This document shows positions 7,735 to 16,421 of a DNA stretch of 49,078 bases, one piece after another. Numbering within the stretch: position 1 is the first letter of the stretch; every line of letters begins with the position of its first letter. Origin of the DNA: Apilactobacillus ozensis DSM 23829 = JCM 17196 (lineage in GTDB: Bacteria > Bacillota > Bacilli > Lactobacillales > Lactobacillaceae). The position numbers and the translations under genes were made by a program. Under the pieces are notes generated by a model. The model had not been told where the DNA came from. It saw nothing but the letters and a program-made list of their open reading frames with translations, and did not search any database. The stretch is taken from NCBI RefSeq assembly GCF_001435995.1, contig NZ_AYYQ01000036.1:1-49078 (forward strand), in the 5' to 3' direction.

Positions 7735-7762
7735 AAAAAAACGTTATAAAAACGTCTTTTTT
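7735..7762 (-). terminator. Terminator of the secreted-protein gene
   Basis: On the minus strand AAAAGACGTT and AACGTTTTTTT form a short hairpin with one bulge, followed by T residues. Confidence 0.65.
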
Positions 7763-7765
7763 AAA

Positions 7766-8287
7766 TTATTTTTGTAATGGTGGTAAAGTTATGGTTGTTT
7801 TACCGTCATTAACTTCTAAAATTACCAGTAACCAACGTTTAGCTTGTTGTGTTAAATTATTTAAATCAGATGGTTTAACTTGAGTAAATGCCTTGTACAT
7901 TGCTTTTAATTCACGATTTAAAGCTTTAGTTGACACTTTTTGAGCTTGTTGGTTATTTTTCATACCTTGTTTAAAAGCTTTTTTAAAGTCTTTTTTGAAC
8001 TTCTCTTTAGAAGTATTTAAGTCTAACATTTGTAACATTATGTCTCTAGTTTTTTTACCCTGTTCGGTTGTAGGTTGGTAATCTCTAACTGTTGGTAATA
8101 AGTCTAAGCTCATTACGGTTACAGCATCATACATCTTATTAGAAATTTTGTTAACAACTACTTTTTGTTCTTTTGTTTGAGACACATTTTTAGCATTAGC
8201 ATTGCTTAATCCAACTGTACTTAGTGTTAACGGTGCAATCAATGCAACAATTGCCGTTCCTTTTAGTAATTTTGCTTTGATACTCAT
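7766..8287 (-). CDS. Small secreted protein of unknown function
   Basis: 173 residues with a Sec signal peptide: positively charged start, hydrophobic core ~8-25 (GTAIVALIAPLTLSTVGL), and a likely cleavage after SNANA near residue 32. The mature part is helical and lysine-rich in the middle (KEKFKKDFKKAFKQGMKN) and ends in a hydrophobic segment and TLPPLQK. No sortase or lipobox motif. ATG 8287 has GAGGTG eight bases upstream. The leader AATAATC...GATTATT surrounding this ribosome site is shared with the 55-residue gene at 30938-31105. Function not recognised. Confidence 0.75.
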   Translation of the reverse strand: MSIKAKLLKGTAIVALIAPLTLSTVGLSNANAKNVSQTKEQKVVVNKISNKMYDAVTVMSLDLLPTVRDYQPTTEQGKKTRDIMLQMLDLNTSKEKFKKDFKKAFKQGMKNNQQAQKVSTKALNRELKAMYKAFTQVKPSDLNNLTQQAKRWLLVILEVNDGKTTITLPPLQK

Positions 8288-8385
8288 TAATAATCCACCT
8301 CATAATTAAGATTATTTTAATGTTATCATATATTTCTAATTTATCAAGTCCATTTGTTAAAGTAACAACGTACAAAACTAGGTAT

Positions 8386-8414
8386 TTGAAGTATCCTGAA
8401 TTATCTTGTACTAT
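8386..8414 (+). promoter_or_regulatory. Nitroreductase promoter
   Basis: TTGAAG (8386-8391) and TACTAT (8409-8414) are spaced by 17 bp. A TTGTTA-AAG-TAACAA dyad lies upstream at 8354-8368, and GTACAA/TTGTAC flank the -35/-10 region, but no regulator can be named. Confidence 0.6.
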
Positions 8415-8450
8415 ATTTTAGTAAGTAAACATGGAGAGGAGAATTTATTT

Positions 8451-9104
8451 ATGGATGCAATTAGCGCCATCAATCATCGTAAATCAATTAGAGCTTTTAA
8501 TGAAAAAGTTCCTAGCGATGAAGATTTATTAGAAATCGTAAAAGCAGCTCAAAAGTCACCTTCTTGGATTAATTCCCAACCTTCTAGAATTGTGATTGCT
8601 AAGGGGGATAAGTTAAATCAAATTCGTAAAGAGCACAAAAACCTTAATGAAAATCCTGACATCCACACTAAATCTGATATAAAATTCACGCCCATTAAAG
8701 ACTGGGATATTGAATCTCAAAATAATATGAGTAATAAACGTAAATCAGATTTAGAAATGTTTGGTAATGAATTTGATAACATGAAGCAAATTCAGGCTAA
8801 TAATCTATTTGATGCTCCTGCTGTCGCTTATATCACATTACCTAGTAACTATACAGAATGGTCATTATACGATGCTGGTGCTATGGGAGAAGCATTAATG
8901 ATTGCTGCTCAAGACAAAGGCATTGATTCAATGCCTGCATTTGAATTTATAAAATACCCTGATCGTTTACGTGAACATTTAAATGTTCAAAATCGGGCTT
9001 TCTTATTGGGTATTGGATTAGGTTTCCGAGATGAAGGTAATCCGATTAATAAAATTGAAGGTAATCGAATGAACTTGTCTGATGTTGTAACAATCATAAA
9101 ATAA
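8451..9104 (+). CDS. Nitroreductase-family FMN oxidoreductase
   Basis: 217 residues. The FMN phosphate-binding start is AINHRKSIRAF, followed by AAQKSPSWINSQPSRIVIA, the usual helix and strand of NfsA/NfsB-type nitroreductases. The centre has DAPAVAYITLP and the dimer region YDAGAMGEALMIAAQDKGIDSMP, and the end has LLGIGLGFRDE(G)NPIN. It would reduce nitro, quinone or other electrophiles with NAD(P)H. ATG 8451 lies ten bases after GGAGAGGAG (8433-8441), and a promoter is visible upstream, so the codon at 8406 (inside the promoter) is rejected as a start. Substrate unknown. One of several flavin reductases in the window. Confidence 0.9.
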   Translation: MDAISAINHRKSIRAFNEKVPSDEDLLEIVKAAQKSPSWINSQPSRIVIAKGDKLNQIRKEHKNLNENPDIHTKSDIKFTPIKDWDIESQNNMSNKRKSDLEMFGNEFDNMKQIQANNLFDAPAVAYITLPSNYTEWSLYDAGAMGEALMIAAQDKGIDSMPAFEFIKYPDRLREHLNVQNRAFLLGIGLGFRDEGNPINKIEGNRMNLSDVVTIIK

Positions 9105-9110
9105 TATACG

Positions 9111-9148
9111 AAAAAAACCTATCAAATATTTTGTTGATAGGTTTTTTT
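9111..9148. terminator. Bidirectional terminator, nitroreductase / azlD
   Basis: Perfect 15-bp stem AAAAAAACCTATCAA / TTGATAGGTTTTTTT with an eight-base loop between convergent genes. Confidence 0.9.
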
Positions 9149-9152
9149 ATTT

Positions 9153-9479
9153 TTAAAAAATGATCTGTACTATCGCTAAAGATATAACACCAACGATTAC
9201 GACTACTAATAAGCTGCGTGTTAATATTGCACTTACAATTGTTGGGAATGTGGCTAATAGATTATTGTAATCTATTAAAGGTAGTTGACCCAGCCTTTGA
9301 TGAAACAAATTCTCAAACCATAGCGCTGACATAATTACGATTGGAACAAAGCTTAAAAACTCTACTACCTTGTTAGAAAGTTTAAATTTTTTAAGTAAAA
9401 TAAACGGTAACACACGTGATAAAAAAGTAACCACCCCACTAGCTATAATTGTGGTCACTATAAAGTTAAAAGAAGGCAT
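9153..9479 (-). CDS. azlD: AzlD-type branched-chain amino acid exporter subunit
   Basis: A 108-residue membrane protein with three to four spans, including TFLSRVLPFILLKKFKLSNKVVEFLSFVP, the characteristic AzlD segment. It is the small partner of AzlC; together they export branched-chain amino acids or analogues such as 4-azaleucine in Bacillus. Its start overlaps the end of azlC by 14 bases, the normal gene order and coupling for this pair. The strand ends in a shared terminator. Confidence 0.88.
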   Translation of the reverse strand: MPSFNFIVTTIIASGVVTFLSRVLPFILLKKFKLSNKVVEFLSFVPIVIMSALWFENLFHQRLGQLPLIDYNNLLATFPTIVSAILTRSLLVVVIVGVISLAIVQIIF

Positions 9480-10173
9480 GTTTAATCACCATCCCTAATG
9501 AGCATCCCACAATAGTTACTGCAATAATTAATAAATTACTGGGGATAAAAATTAACCCTAAGTAAACTAATCCTAACACTATCAAAACAACTATCAGTTG
9601 TAGTTTGAATGGAAGCTCTTTATCACCAATCATTTGTAAATATAATAATCCAATGAACATAGCTACTAAAGCAAAATTCAGACCTAACTTATCTGGATTA
9701 GTTATAAATCCACCTAATAATGCTCCTAATATTGAAGATAATACCCATGTACAATATGAAACAATATTAGCCGTATTTAACCAGGAAAAATTTAAAATCT
9801 TGTTAGTATAGTTAACTTTACTCATACTTAAAGCAAAACTTTCATCAGTTAACAAACTACCTACTAAAATATTTTTTAGCATCGATTCTTGCTTTAAAAA
9901 TGGTGCTACTGTCATACTCATTAAAATCATTCTAGAGTTTACTAAAAAAACTGCTAGAACAATTCCAAGCATTGCATTCCCAGATGCTAACATACTAACT
10001 AATATAAATTGCGCAGAGCCAGCATATGTAATAATGGAAACTAATGCAACTAATAGTACATTCAAACCAGCTGCCTTTGCTACAATTCCAAAGGCTAACC
10101 CAATTCCAATATATCCAAAAACCGTTGGTAATGCATCCCTCATCCCTGATGAAACATCTAACTTATCATCCAT
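9466..10173 (-). CDS. azlC: AzlC-type branched-chain amino acid permease
   Basis: A 235-residue polytopic membrane protein with the AzlC signature: GMRDALPTVFGYIGIGLAFGIVAKAAGLN at the front, then TYAGSAQFILVSMLASG, NSRMILMSMTVAPFL and LLTDESFALSM. It forms the larger half of the AzlCD exporter with the gene that overlaps its end. ATG 10173 follows a GAGAGTG site. No Lrp/AsnC-type azlB regulator is next to it, unlike in Bacillus. Substrate range is inferred from the family. Confidence 0.9.
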   Translation of the reverse strand: MDDKLDVSSGMRDALPTVFGYIGIGLAFGIVAKAAGLNVLLVALVSIITYAGSAQFILVSMLASGNAMLGIVLAVFLVNSRMILMSMTVAPFLKQESMLKNILVGSLLTDESFALSMSKVNYTNKILNFSWLNTANIVSYCTWVLSSILGALLGGFITNPDKLGLNFALVAMFIGLLYLQMIGDKELPFKLQLIVVLIVLGLVYLGLIFIPSNLLIIAVTIVGCSLGMVIKHAFF

Positions 10174-10247
10174 TTTATCACTCTCCCACCAGTATTATCA
10201 TTGAGTATATCCACATATAATCAAAAAGGCAATAATGAATCCATAAT

Positions 10248-10276
10248 AAAAGAACCGTAAGTAAATACGGTTCTTT
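10248..10276 (-). terminator. Terminator of the 577-residue membrane protein gene
   Basis: AAAAGAACCGTA (10248-10259) pairs with TACGGTTCTTT (10266-10276) around a six-base loop. Confidence 0.75.
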
Positions 10277-10282
10277 AGTTAT

Positions 10283-12016
10283 TTAAAAGTTAGCCTTAAA
10301 TTCAGTTACGCTACCATTGGATTCATCTTCCACTACACTAGCTTTAAATTCAACCTTATCACCTGGTCGAATTAAAGCGGTGCGGTTATTCTGAGCTGGA
10401 TTAGCAGTAAAAATAGTTTTATTGCCTTTTAACATAAACTCAACTACTGACTTTGAACCATCATTTACAATAGCCATCCGGTCCACAACTCCTTGATACT
10501 TTTTATAGTTCATCGAGTTATGGTTCCCGTTCGTCCCAGCCTTAGTAATTAAAGCTTGTCGAAAGGCAGCTAAAGTAGCATTAGCAGTTGAACTATTAGC
10601 GTATAAGTTCTGATTAGCAGCGTCTAAATAGTAATATCCACGTAGTGTATTGGTGTTATCTAAAATGCTCATAACCCAAGTAGGATGTCCATAAACATTG
10701 TATAAAATTGGCATTTTAGCTTGCCATTTTTGAGCTCGATAATTTTCATTCGCATTATCAGTTGCCGAATCCGAATCCATTACGTTTTGTAATTTATAGT
10801 ACGTAATTTTACCAGTACGAGCATCAGTAGTTGAATACCCAATAGCTGATTTACTAGAATCACTACTGGTATAATCTTCAACATATTGAATTCGACCATT
10901 TTTATCGAACATACTAGTAACACCGTCTTCAGTTCCGTTATGCGTAGGTTTAGCTACCCCTTGCTTAGCACCAAAAATAGTAGTATTCCAAAAGCCATGA
11001 TTATATTTACCATATATATCATTCATTCCAGAAGCCACGTCAGAAGTAAAACCTTCATCAATAAATTTAGGCGCATCTTGCGGTTTATATAAAGTAGACT
11101 TACCGGTTTCGGCGTTCAATACAGCAATTTTAACTTGTTTGTAGTTTACACGACCATTAATGTTCCCCTTTTTGTAAAGTGTATCTACATAGTAAGGAGT
11201 TCCATTATCGTCAATCTCTAATTGTTCACCATCACTTAGTTCCTTGTAACCCAAACTTTGACGCGCAATAGCTCGGTCTGATTTGTGATTAAACCAAAAG
11301 CTTGGCGCATACTTAATTGGCTTTTTGATGAATTGCGGTTGTGCGTCTGGATCAGTTGCACTAATCATAAAATATCCTGGTAATTCGTGCATCTTGTTAT
11401 ATTGCATAAAGCCTTTAAAGTCAATTCCAGCAATGTATACTGGTTTACCCTTGTAGTATTGTGCTTGGATATTGTCATTCAATACATAGTACTGTGAATT
11501 ATCAATGTCACTCATTGCCTTACGCATTTCTGAGCGGGCTGTATCCGTTGAAATAGCCACTGGTGTTTCGTCTTTTTTCATAGTCGGTACATCTTCGGTA
11601 TGTGCAGTTTGCGTGGTCAATGAATTATAACTAGTCATTGGTGATAATGCAGTTGCTGCTAAGATTACGAATGACAGTAAAATACTTAGTCCAAAAACTG
11701 TCCCGAACAGCTTATAACGAAAATTAGCTAACTTATCACTGATGCTCGTCTTTTTAGCTAGATCTAGTAACACGAATGGTAATACATAGAATATAGCGGT
11801 AAAAAAGATACTAGCAAAACAAATGATTCCTGTAATGTTAACTAATAAAAATGGAATATAAGCCAACACCGCCAGTGATATTGCCATTAAAATAAGTCTA
11901 ATTAGACTGCCCAATAGCGTGAAACGTTTCTTATACTTAAAGTTGGCAATGTTTAATAATATTTCCATAATTATTGGAACTATTAAGCCAATCAAAATGA
12001 TATTAAAATAACCCAT
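10283..12016 (-). CDS. Large membrane-anchored protein of unknown function (577 residues)
   Basis: About four membrane spans occupy residues 1-126 (1-24, 36-55, 58-88, 104-126), followed by a ~450-residue domain that should lie outside the membrane. The soluble domain starts with a threonine-rich linker and contains KYAPSFWFNHKSDRAIAR, EIDDNGTPYYVDTLYKKG, IPILYN-like and HPTWVMSILD segments, and ends with a small beta-rich part (RPGDKVEFKASVVED), perhaps an OB-like fold. I have seen similar proteins annotated only as hypothetical in Firmicutes and cannot name a function. ATG 12016 has a GGGGGAG site 12 bases away, a rather long spacing. It is transcribed alone with its own terminator. Confidence 0.8.
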   Translation of the reverse strand: MGYFNIILIGLIVPIIMEILLNIANFKYKKRFTLLGSLIRLILMAISLAVLAYIPFLLVNITGIICFASIFFTAIFYVLPFVLLDLAKKTSISDKLANFRYKLFGTVFGLSILLSFVILAATALSPMTSYNSLTTQTAHTEDVPTMKKDETPVAISTDTARSEMRKAMSDIDNSQYYVLNDNIQAQYYKGKPVYIAGIDFKGFMQYNKMHELPGYFMISATDPDAQPQFIKKPIKYAPSFWFNHKSDRAIARQSLGYKELSDGEQLEIDDNGTPYYVDTLYKKGNINGRVNYKQVKIAVLNAETGKSTLYKPQDAPKFIDEGFTSDVASGMNDIYGKYNHGFWNTTIFGAKQGVAKPTHNGTEDGVTSMFDKNGRIQYVEDYTSSDSSKSAIGYSTTDARTGKITYYKLQNVMDSDSATDNANENYRAQKWQAKMPILYNVYGHPTWVMSILDNTNTLRGYYYLDAANQNLYANSSTANATLAAFRQALITKAGTNGNHNSMNYKKYQGVVDRMAIVNDGSKSVVEFMLKGNKTIFTANPAQNNRTALIRPGDKVEFKASVVEDESNGSVTEFKANF

Positions 12017-12130
12017 AAATAAAATAATCTCCCCCTAATTGAAATAATCAATTAATAAGAAAGATAATAACATACTTATTACTACAATGGAGAAGTATCT
12101 CAAAAATTGCTAAATATATTTTAAGATAAA

Positions 12131-12592
12131 TTAAACTTTACTTAACTTCTGTAAGACTTCAGTTACTTGATTAATCTCTTCAGATGAATATTTAGCTAAA
12201 GCCTGCGTTAATCTATGATTAATATGAAGTTCTAATTGTGCATGAATTTCAGCAATTTTATTACCTAAGCTAGTTAAATTAACAATGATTTCTTTACCGT
12301 TATGTGTGGCTTTATAGCGTGATAATACATTCATCCCGGCTAATTTATTAATGGCACGTGAAATCGTCGGTTGTGATAGTTTTAGTTTGTCGGGTAATCT
12401 TTTAACTTGCATTGGTTGCGATTGATAAATTTCAGCAATCACATGTAAATCACGGGTACTTAATTTATTAATTACGTTTCTAGCATTTTCATTATCCATA
12501 TGCTCAATTAACCATGCTTTTTCATGGTCTTGCTGACTGTCTTGATTAATTAAATTATCAAGGGCTTGTTTTAGGTGTTTAACATCTGGCAA
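12131..12592 (-). CDS. MarR-family regulator controlling the flavin reductase operon
   Basis: About 153 residues with a MarR winged helix: LPDKLKLSQPTISRAINKLAGMNVLSRYKATHNGKEIIVNLTSLG. The frame is open to an ATG at 12643, but the TTG at 12592 has AAAGGAG seven bases upstream, and the longer version would be read through an operator-like palindrome, so TTG is preferred. The gene is divergent from two flavin/quinone reductases and the shared 114-base gap contains two near-identical dyads. By analogy with MarR/DUF24-type quinone sensors it probably represses itself and the reductases until an electrophile is present. That analogy is inference; the protein has no cysteine, so a thiol-switch mechanism like that of OhrR or YodB is unlikely. 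Confidence 0.85.
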   Translation of the reverse strand: MPDVKHLKQALDNLINQDSQQDHEKAWLIEHMDNENARNVINKLSTRDLHVIAEIYQSQPMQVKRLPDKLKLSQPTISRAINKLAGMNVLSRYKATHNGKEIIVNLTSLGNKIAEIHAQLELHINHRLTQALAKYSSEEINQVTEVLQKLSKV

Positions 12593-12607
12593 ATTCTCTA
12601 CTCCTTT

Positions 12608-12677
12608 TTTATTCAAGTGAATAAATATTTGACATATATACATTTTAAACTATAATAACTTTGTATTCAACTGAATA
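12608..12677. promoter_or_regulatory. Divergent promoter region with two MarR-type operators
   Basis: TTTATTCA-AG-TGAATAAA (12608-12625) and TATTCA-AC-TGAATA (12664-12677) share the core TATTCA-AN-TGAATA. Between them lies a strong promoter for the reductase operon: TTGACA (12629-12634), 16-bp spacer, TATAAT (12651-12656). One dyad is just upstream of the -35 and the other sits at the expected transcription start, a typical repression layout for both directions. Confidence 0.8.
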
Positions 12678-12706
12678 AATAATACGAATTAAAGGAGTAA
12701 CAGTAT

Positions 12707-13312
12707 ATGACTAAAATTAATATTATCCTGGGCAGCTCTAGACAAACTGCGCTTGGAAAAAACGTAATTAACTTTTTAGAAGAAAATGTTAGTGCATACG
12801 AAAACTTAACCGGAGCACAATTTAACTTTATAAAGTTACAAGATTATCAATTACCATTCTTCTATGAATCAATTCCTCCAATGGCTAATAAAAATCGTCA
12901 GCTACCTGATAACGAACAACAATGGATTAATGATATGGAAGATGCCGATGGCTACATTTTTTTAACTCCTGAATATAATCACTCATTTCCAGCTATTTTA
13001 AAAAATGCTCTAGATTATTTATCTAATCAAATTAGTGGAAAAGCTGCTTTTATTATCTCCTACTCAAATAATATGCGTGCTGGTCAATTTGGTGGTTTAG
13101 AACTATCAACTGTGTTGTCAAAATTAGGTGCTTTTGTAATGCCATCAACTGAAATGATGTCCATTCGTAATGTTCAAGATACTTTCGAAGCCAATGGTGA
13201 GCTAATTAGCGGCTCTGCATCAGCTGACTATTATTCAAAGAAGTTAACAACCACCATTCGTAAATCCGTGTTTTATAGTGAATTATTTCAAAACAATAAA
13301 TTTAAAAATTAA
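12707..13312 (+). CDS. NADPH-dependent FMN reductase-family flavoprotein
   Basis: A 201-residue flavodoxin-fold protein. The FMN phosphate loop is GSSRQTALGKNV at residues 9-20 and the signature TPEYNHSFPAILKNALDYL at about 87-105 is that of the NADPH-dependent FMN reductase / azoreductase family (YieF/ChrR/AzoR1-like). It would carry out two-electron reduction of quinones, azo compounds or chromate. ATG 12707 follows AAAGGAG. It is the first gene of a two-gene operon with another quinone reductase and is divergent from a MarR regulator. The native substrate is unknown. Confidence 0.9.
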   Translation: MTKINIILGSSRQTALGKNVINFLEENVSAYENLTGAQFNFIKLQDYQLPFFYESIPPMANKNRQLPDNEQQWINDMEDADGYIFLTPEYNHSFPAILKNALDYLSNQISGKAAFIISYSNNMRAGQFGGLELSTVLSKLGAFVMPSTEMMSIRNVQDTFEANGELISGSASADYYSKKLTTTIRKSVFYSELFQNNKFKN

Positions 13313-13326
13313 GAGGTAACTTAATT

Positions 13327-13899
13327 ATGAACATTTTAGTTATTCAAGGGCATCCCGATTCTAAATCTTTTACACGTCAAAACGCCCTAGCTTATTATAA
13401 AAAAGCTAAACAACAAGGTAATACAGTAACCATAGTAGATCTCAGTCAAAGTGATTTTAATCCAGTTTTACAATACGGCTATCGACAACACATGTCAGAC
13501 GAAACATATCCTAAAAGGGTCCAACAGCTAATTCAACAAGCTGACCATTTGGTATTTTTCTTTCCGGTCTGGTGGTCTGCTGAACCAGCCATCTTAAAGG
13601 GACTAATCGATCGAGTTTTTACCCCTGGTTTCGCATATAAATACGATAAAGATAGTGGCAAGCAAATTAAGCTTTTAAAAGGTAAGACTGCCGACATCTT
13701 TATGTCCAGCCACGCTCCATCCTTATTCTACAAACTAGGGCTTAATTTAGTTTTTAGATGGAAAAAGTTAGTCTTAGGATACTGTGGTATAAAAGTTAAA
13801 AATGTACTTATCTTAGGTAGCATGGATAAAGCTAAGGATACCGCACAAAGAAGGCAAACTTTTATACAAAAGTGTATCAATACGATTAAAATTCTATAA
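13327..13899 (+). CDS. NAD(P)H dehydrogenase (quinone), flavodoxin-like
   Basis: 190 residues of the NQO1/MdaB/KefF family. It begins MNILVIQGHPDSKSFT, has the conserved FFFPVWWSAEPAILKGLIDRVFTPGFAYKY segment that holds the isoalloxazine ring, and a C-terminal helix. It would reduce quinones with NAD(P)H by two electrons, avoiding semiquinone formation. It follows the FMN reductase gene by 14 bases with an AAGAGGTAA ribosome site. Its stop TAA (13897-13899) overlaps, by six bases tail to tail, the end of the quinone-oxidoreductase-like gene on the other strand, so there is no room for a separate terminator. Confidence 0.9.
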   Translation: MNILVIQGHPDSKSFTRQNALAYYKKAKQQGNTVTIVDLSQSDFNPVLQYGYRQHMSDETYPKRVQQLIQQADHLVFFFPVWWSAEPAILKGLIDRVFTPGFAYKYDKDSGKQIKLLKGKTADIFMSSHAPSLFYKLGLNLVFRWKKLVLGYCGIKVKNVLILGSMDKAKDTAQRRQTFIQKCINTIKIL

Positions 13900-14850
13900 A
13901 AATGAAATTACTACTTTGCCAAAGCTTTTTTTGCTAGATAAATAGTCGTGGGCCTCTTTTATTTGATTCAATTTAAAAACTTTATTGGGCTTAACACTAA
14001 CACTATGTTCATCAATAAAGTCAAACATTCCTTGCAATAAGTTGGTATCAACGTCCCCAGAATAAAAACTTGTTAGATATTTATCATTAGGAATATCAAA
14101 AATTGGGTCAAATCGTTCAATATTCCACTGATTACCCAGTTCTCCAGTTTGCGATAATATACCTTTTTTGTCTAAATGTATAAAAGAATCAAATATAGTT
14201 TTAGGTCCTATTAAATCTAAAATTTTATCGTACTTATTTTTTGTCTGGAGTTGATAATTGTGATCTAAAACAACTTTTTTTGCTCCAGAACCAATTAAAA
14301 GTTCTCTCTTTTTCATAAATCTTGTCGTGGCTGTAATATTTATGAGCTTACTGGATGATTTGGCTAAATTAATTGCAGCTACACCGACACCACTGGTTCC
14401 TCCCCGGATTAAAAGATTATCTCCATTTTGTAAATTTAGACTTTTTAATGATCCATATGCCGTGTAATATGTTTCTGGAACTGCAGATAAATCTTCCCAA
14501 TTTAACTTAGTTTTTATTGTATATATTTGATTATTAGGAATTAAGACATACTGAGCATAACTTCCATTAAACTCACGACCCATCTCTCCCATGATAGAAA
14601 TAACCTTTTTACCTACAGGAAGTGATAACTCATCAGTAGTTTTATATATTATGCCAGCAACTTCAATACCTAAAATTATCGGAAACGATACACTCGGTGA
14701 CTTCCCCTCTCTAGTAAATATTTCAGACCTATTGATTCCAAAACCTTTAACCTTAATTATTGACCAACCTTTTTTTATTTTAGGAATTGGAACATCCTTA
14801 AGCTCTAAAACATCAGAACATCCTGGTTTGTTAACAACAACTGCTTTCAT
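13894..14850 (-). CDS. Zinc-independent alcohol dehydrogenase / quinone oxidoreductase-like MDR protein
   Basis: 318 residues of the medium-chain dehydrogenase/reductase superfamily. The N-terminal GroES-like domain has GFGINRSEIFTREGKSP and VGKKVISIMG; the Rossmann motif is GGTSGVGVAAINLAKSS. The zinc ligands of classical alcohol dehydrogenases are absent, as in quinone oxidoreductases and enoyl reductases (Qor/YhdH-like). Uses NADPH by family precedent. ATG 14850 is preceded by AGGTG, which overlaps the stop of the transporter gene upstream, so translation is coupled to it; the GTG at 14859 is less likely. Its place after an osmolyte-type ABC transporter is unusual and unexplained. Confidence 0.87.
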   Translation of the reverse strand: MKAVVVNKPGCSDVLELKDVPIPKIKKGWSIIKVKGFGINRSEIFTREGKSPSVSFPIILGIEVAGIIYKTTDELSLPVGKKVISIMGEMGREFNGSYAQYVLIPNNQIYTIKTKLNWEDLSAVPETYYTAYGSLKSLNLQNGDNLLIRGGTSGVGVAAINLAKSSSKLINITATTRFMKKRELLIGSGAKKVVLDHNYQLQTKNKYDKILDLIGPKTIFDSFIHLDKKGILSQTGELGNQWNIERFDPIFDIPNDKYLTSFYSGDVDTNLLQGMFDFIDEHSVSVKPNKVFKLNQIKEAHDYLSSKKSFGKVVISFL

Positions 14851-14859
14851 ATAAAACAC

Positions 14860-16371
14860 CTAATTTCTTATAAGTTTTTTTCTTAACAAATATTTTCTAG
14901 CAACATCACTTGCTTTTTGATGCTTTGTATTAACCAAATAATTCATTCTAATCATGTCTTTGTTTGTTATTTTATTTTGCAATACTTTTAAGCTCTTTAC
15001 TATTTTATAGTTTTTATTATAGAAATCATTTCTAACTAGAGGTGCTCCTTGATAAGGCGGAAAAAAGTTTTTATCATCTTTTAAAACTAAAACATTTTTG
15101 CTCCTCAGTTGCGAGTCTGTAGTGTAAGCGTCAGTTATGCTTATCTCTTTTTTGTTCAGAGCTTTATACTTCAAGCCAGCATCCATAGATACAACTTTTC
15201 TAAACTTAAGATTATATGTTTTTCTTAACCCCTTATTGCTAGTATATTCTTTCATAAAATCGGGATCAAACCCAGCTGTTAAACTACTGTTTTTTAAATC
15301 AGATATTGTTTTAATATTATAAAATGATGCGTCTTGTTTATTTATCGCCAAGCAATATCTATTTTGATATTTCATAGGCTTTAAATAAACTAAATCGTAT
15401 CTTTTTTTTAATTCATTTTTTGATTTTAAATAATAAGAAAGCGGATTCTTAGGAATATTTTCATTAGTTTTTAGAACATCTTTTATAACTGTACCAGTAA
15501 ATTCAGGGTAAATATCAATACTATGATTTCTTAATGCATTGTATAAAAAAGACGTTCCACCAAAATTTGGTTTTAAAACAACATCAATGTTATTGGAATT
15601 TTGAATTAATTGCTTATACATATTAATTATTATTTCTGGTTCACTCCCCATTTTACCTGCTATGGTTATGGTTTTTTTACTAGAAAAATTATTATACAAT
15701 GTTAAAGAAGAAACGATTAGTAATACTGAGATAGAAGTTAAAATAACCATTTTATGTGAAATTTTACTAATTAAATTAATTAAAAATGAAAATAGCAACG
15801 TTAGTAACGCTGATATAGTTGCTCCAACTATTATTTCTGAATTGTTATTGGTTTGTATTCCAGACATAATAAAAGTACCTAACCCACCACCTCCAACAAA
15901 AGAGGCTAAAGTTGCAGCACCAACAGTCATAACAGTTGAAACTCTTATACCGGCTAAAATATCTTTGTATGCTAATGGCAATTTTATATGAAAAAGTTGA
16001 AAAGTTTCTGAAAGTCCCAAAGATTTTGCAGAAACAAGTAGTTTAGGGTCAATATTATTTAAGCCAGTATAAGCATTTTGGAATACAGGCATAATTGCAT
16101 AAACTACTAAAGCTATTATGGATGGTTTACTTCCTATTCCTACGATAGGAATCAAAATTCCTAGAATAGCTAAGCTAGGGATTGTTTGTACAACTCCAAA
16201 TAAGTTCAAGATAATTTGACTAACTTTCTTATGATTTATTAATAAGCAAGCTAAAAATATAGAAATAAAAGTTGCAATCACAATAGCTGTTATAGACATA
16301 ATAATATGTTCTTTTATTGCCAAAATAATTTCGTGATGTTGATTGACTAAAAAATTTTTTATTGATTCCAT
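14860..16371 (-). CDS. Fused permease and substrate-binding protein of a glycine betaine/carnitine/choline-type ABC transporter
   Basis: 503 residues in two parts. Residues ~1-210 are an OpuCB/ProW-like permease with about six spans and the coupling-helix segment LDPKLLVSAKSLGLSETFQLFHIKLPLAYKDILAGIR, followed by GGGGLGTFI. After a further span (residues ~216-234) comes an OpuAC/OsmF-type binding domain starting ITIAGKMGSEPEIIINMYKQL and including GGTSFLYNALRNHSIDIYPEFTGT. The permease-binding protein fusion is known in lactic acid bacteria (BusAB/OpuABC). Probable role: uptake of betaine, carnitine, choline or a related solute, powered by the ATPase 50 bases upstream. The ligand is not certain, since the binding-site aromatic box cannot be confirmed by eye. 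Confidence 0.88.
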   Translation of the reverse strand: MESIKNFLVNQHHEIILAIKEHIIMSITAIVIATFISIFLACLLINHKKVSQIILNLFGVVQTIPSLAILGILIPIVGIGSKPSIIALVVYAIMPVFQNAYTGLNNIDPKLLVSAKSLGLSETFQLFHIKLPLAYKDILAGIRVSTVMTVGAATLASFVGGGGLGTFIMSGIQTNNNSEIIVGATISALLTLLFSFLINLISKISHKMVILTSISVLLIVSSLTLYNNFSSKKTITIAGKMGSEPEIIINMYKQLIQNSNNIDVVLKPNFGGTSFLYNALRNHSIDIYPEFTGTVIKDVLKTNENIPKNPLSYYLKSKNELKKRYDLVYLKPMKYQNRYCLAINKQDASFYNIKTISDLKNSSLTAGFDPDFMKEYTSNKGLRKTYNLKFRKVVSMDAGLKYKALNKKEISITDAYTTDSQLRSKNVLVLKDDKNFFPPYQGAPLVRNDFYNKNYKIVKSLKVLQNKITNKDMIRMNYLVNTKHQKASDVARKYLLRKKLIRN

Positions 16372-16421
16372 AGACAGTTCCTTTTAATAAATATTATTAT
16401 AAATAAACTAATTTAAAGATT

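Noticed and set aside
4109-8368. TTGTTACTTTAACAA (4109-4123) and its exact inverse (8354-8368) as a shared operator
   Set aside because: A 15-base match is expected several times by chance in 49 kb of AT-rich DNA, and the first copy lies between two terminators, not in a promoter.
15662-15991. 109-codon frame on the plus strand opposite the ABC permease
   Set aside because: Shadow of the permease gene: no ribosome site, and the minus-strand frame has clear family motifs.
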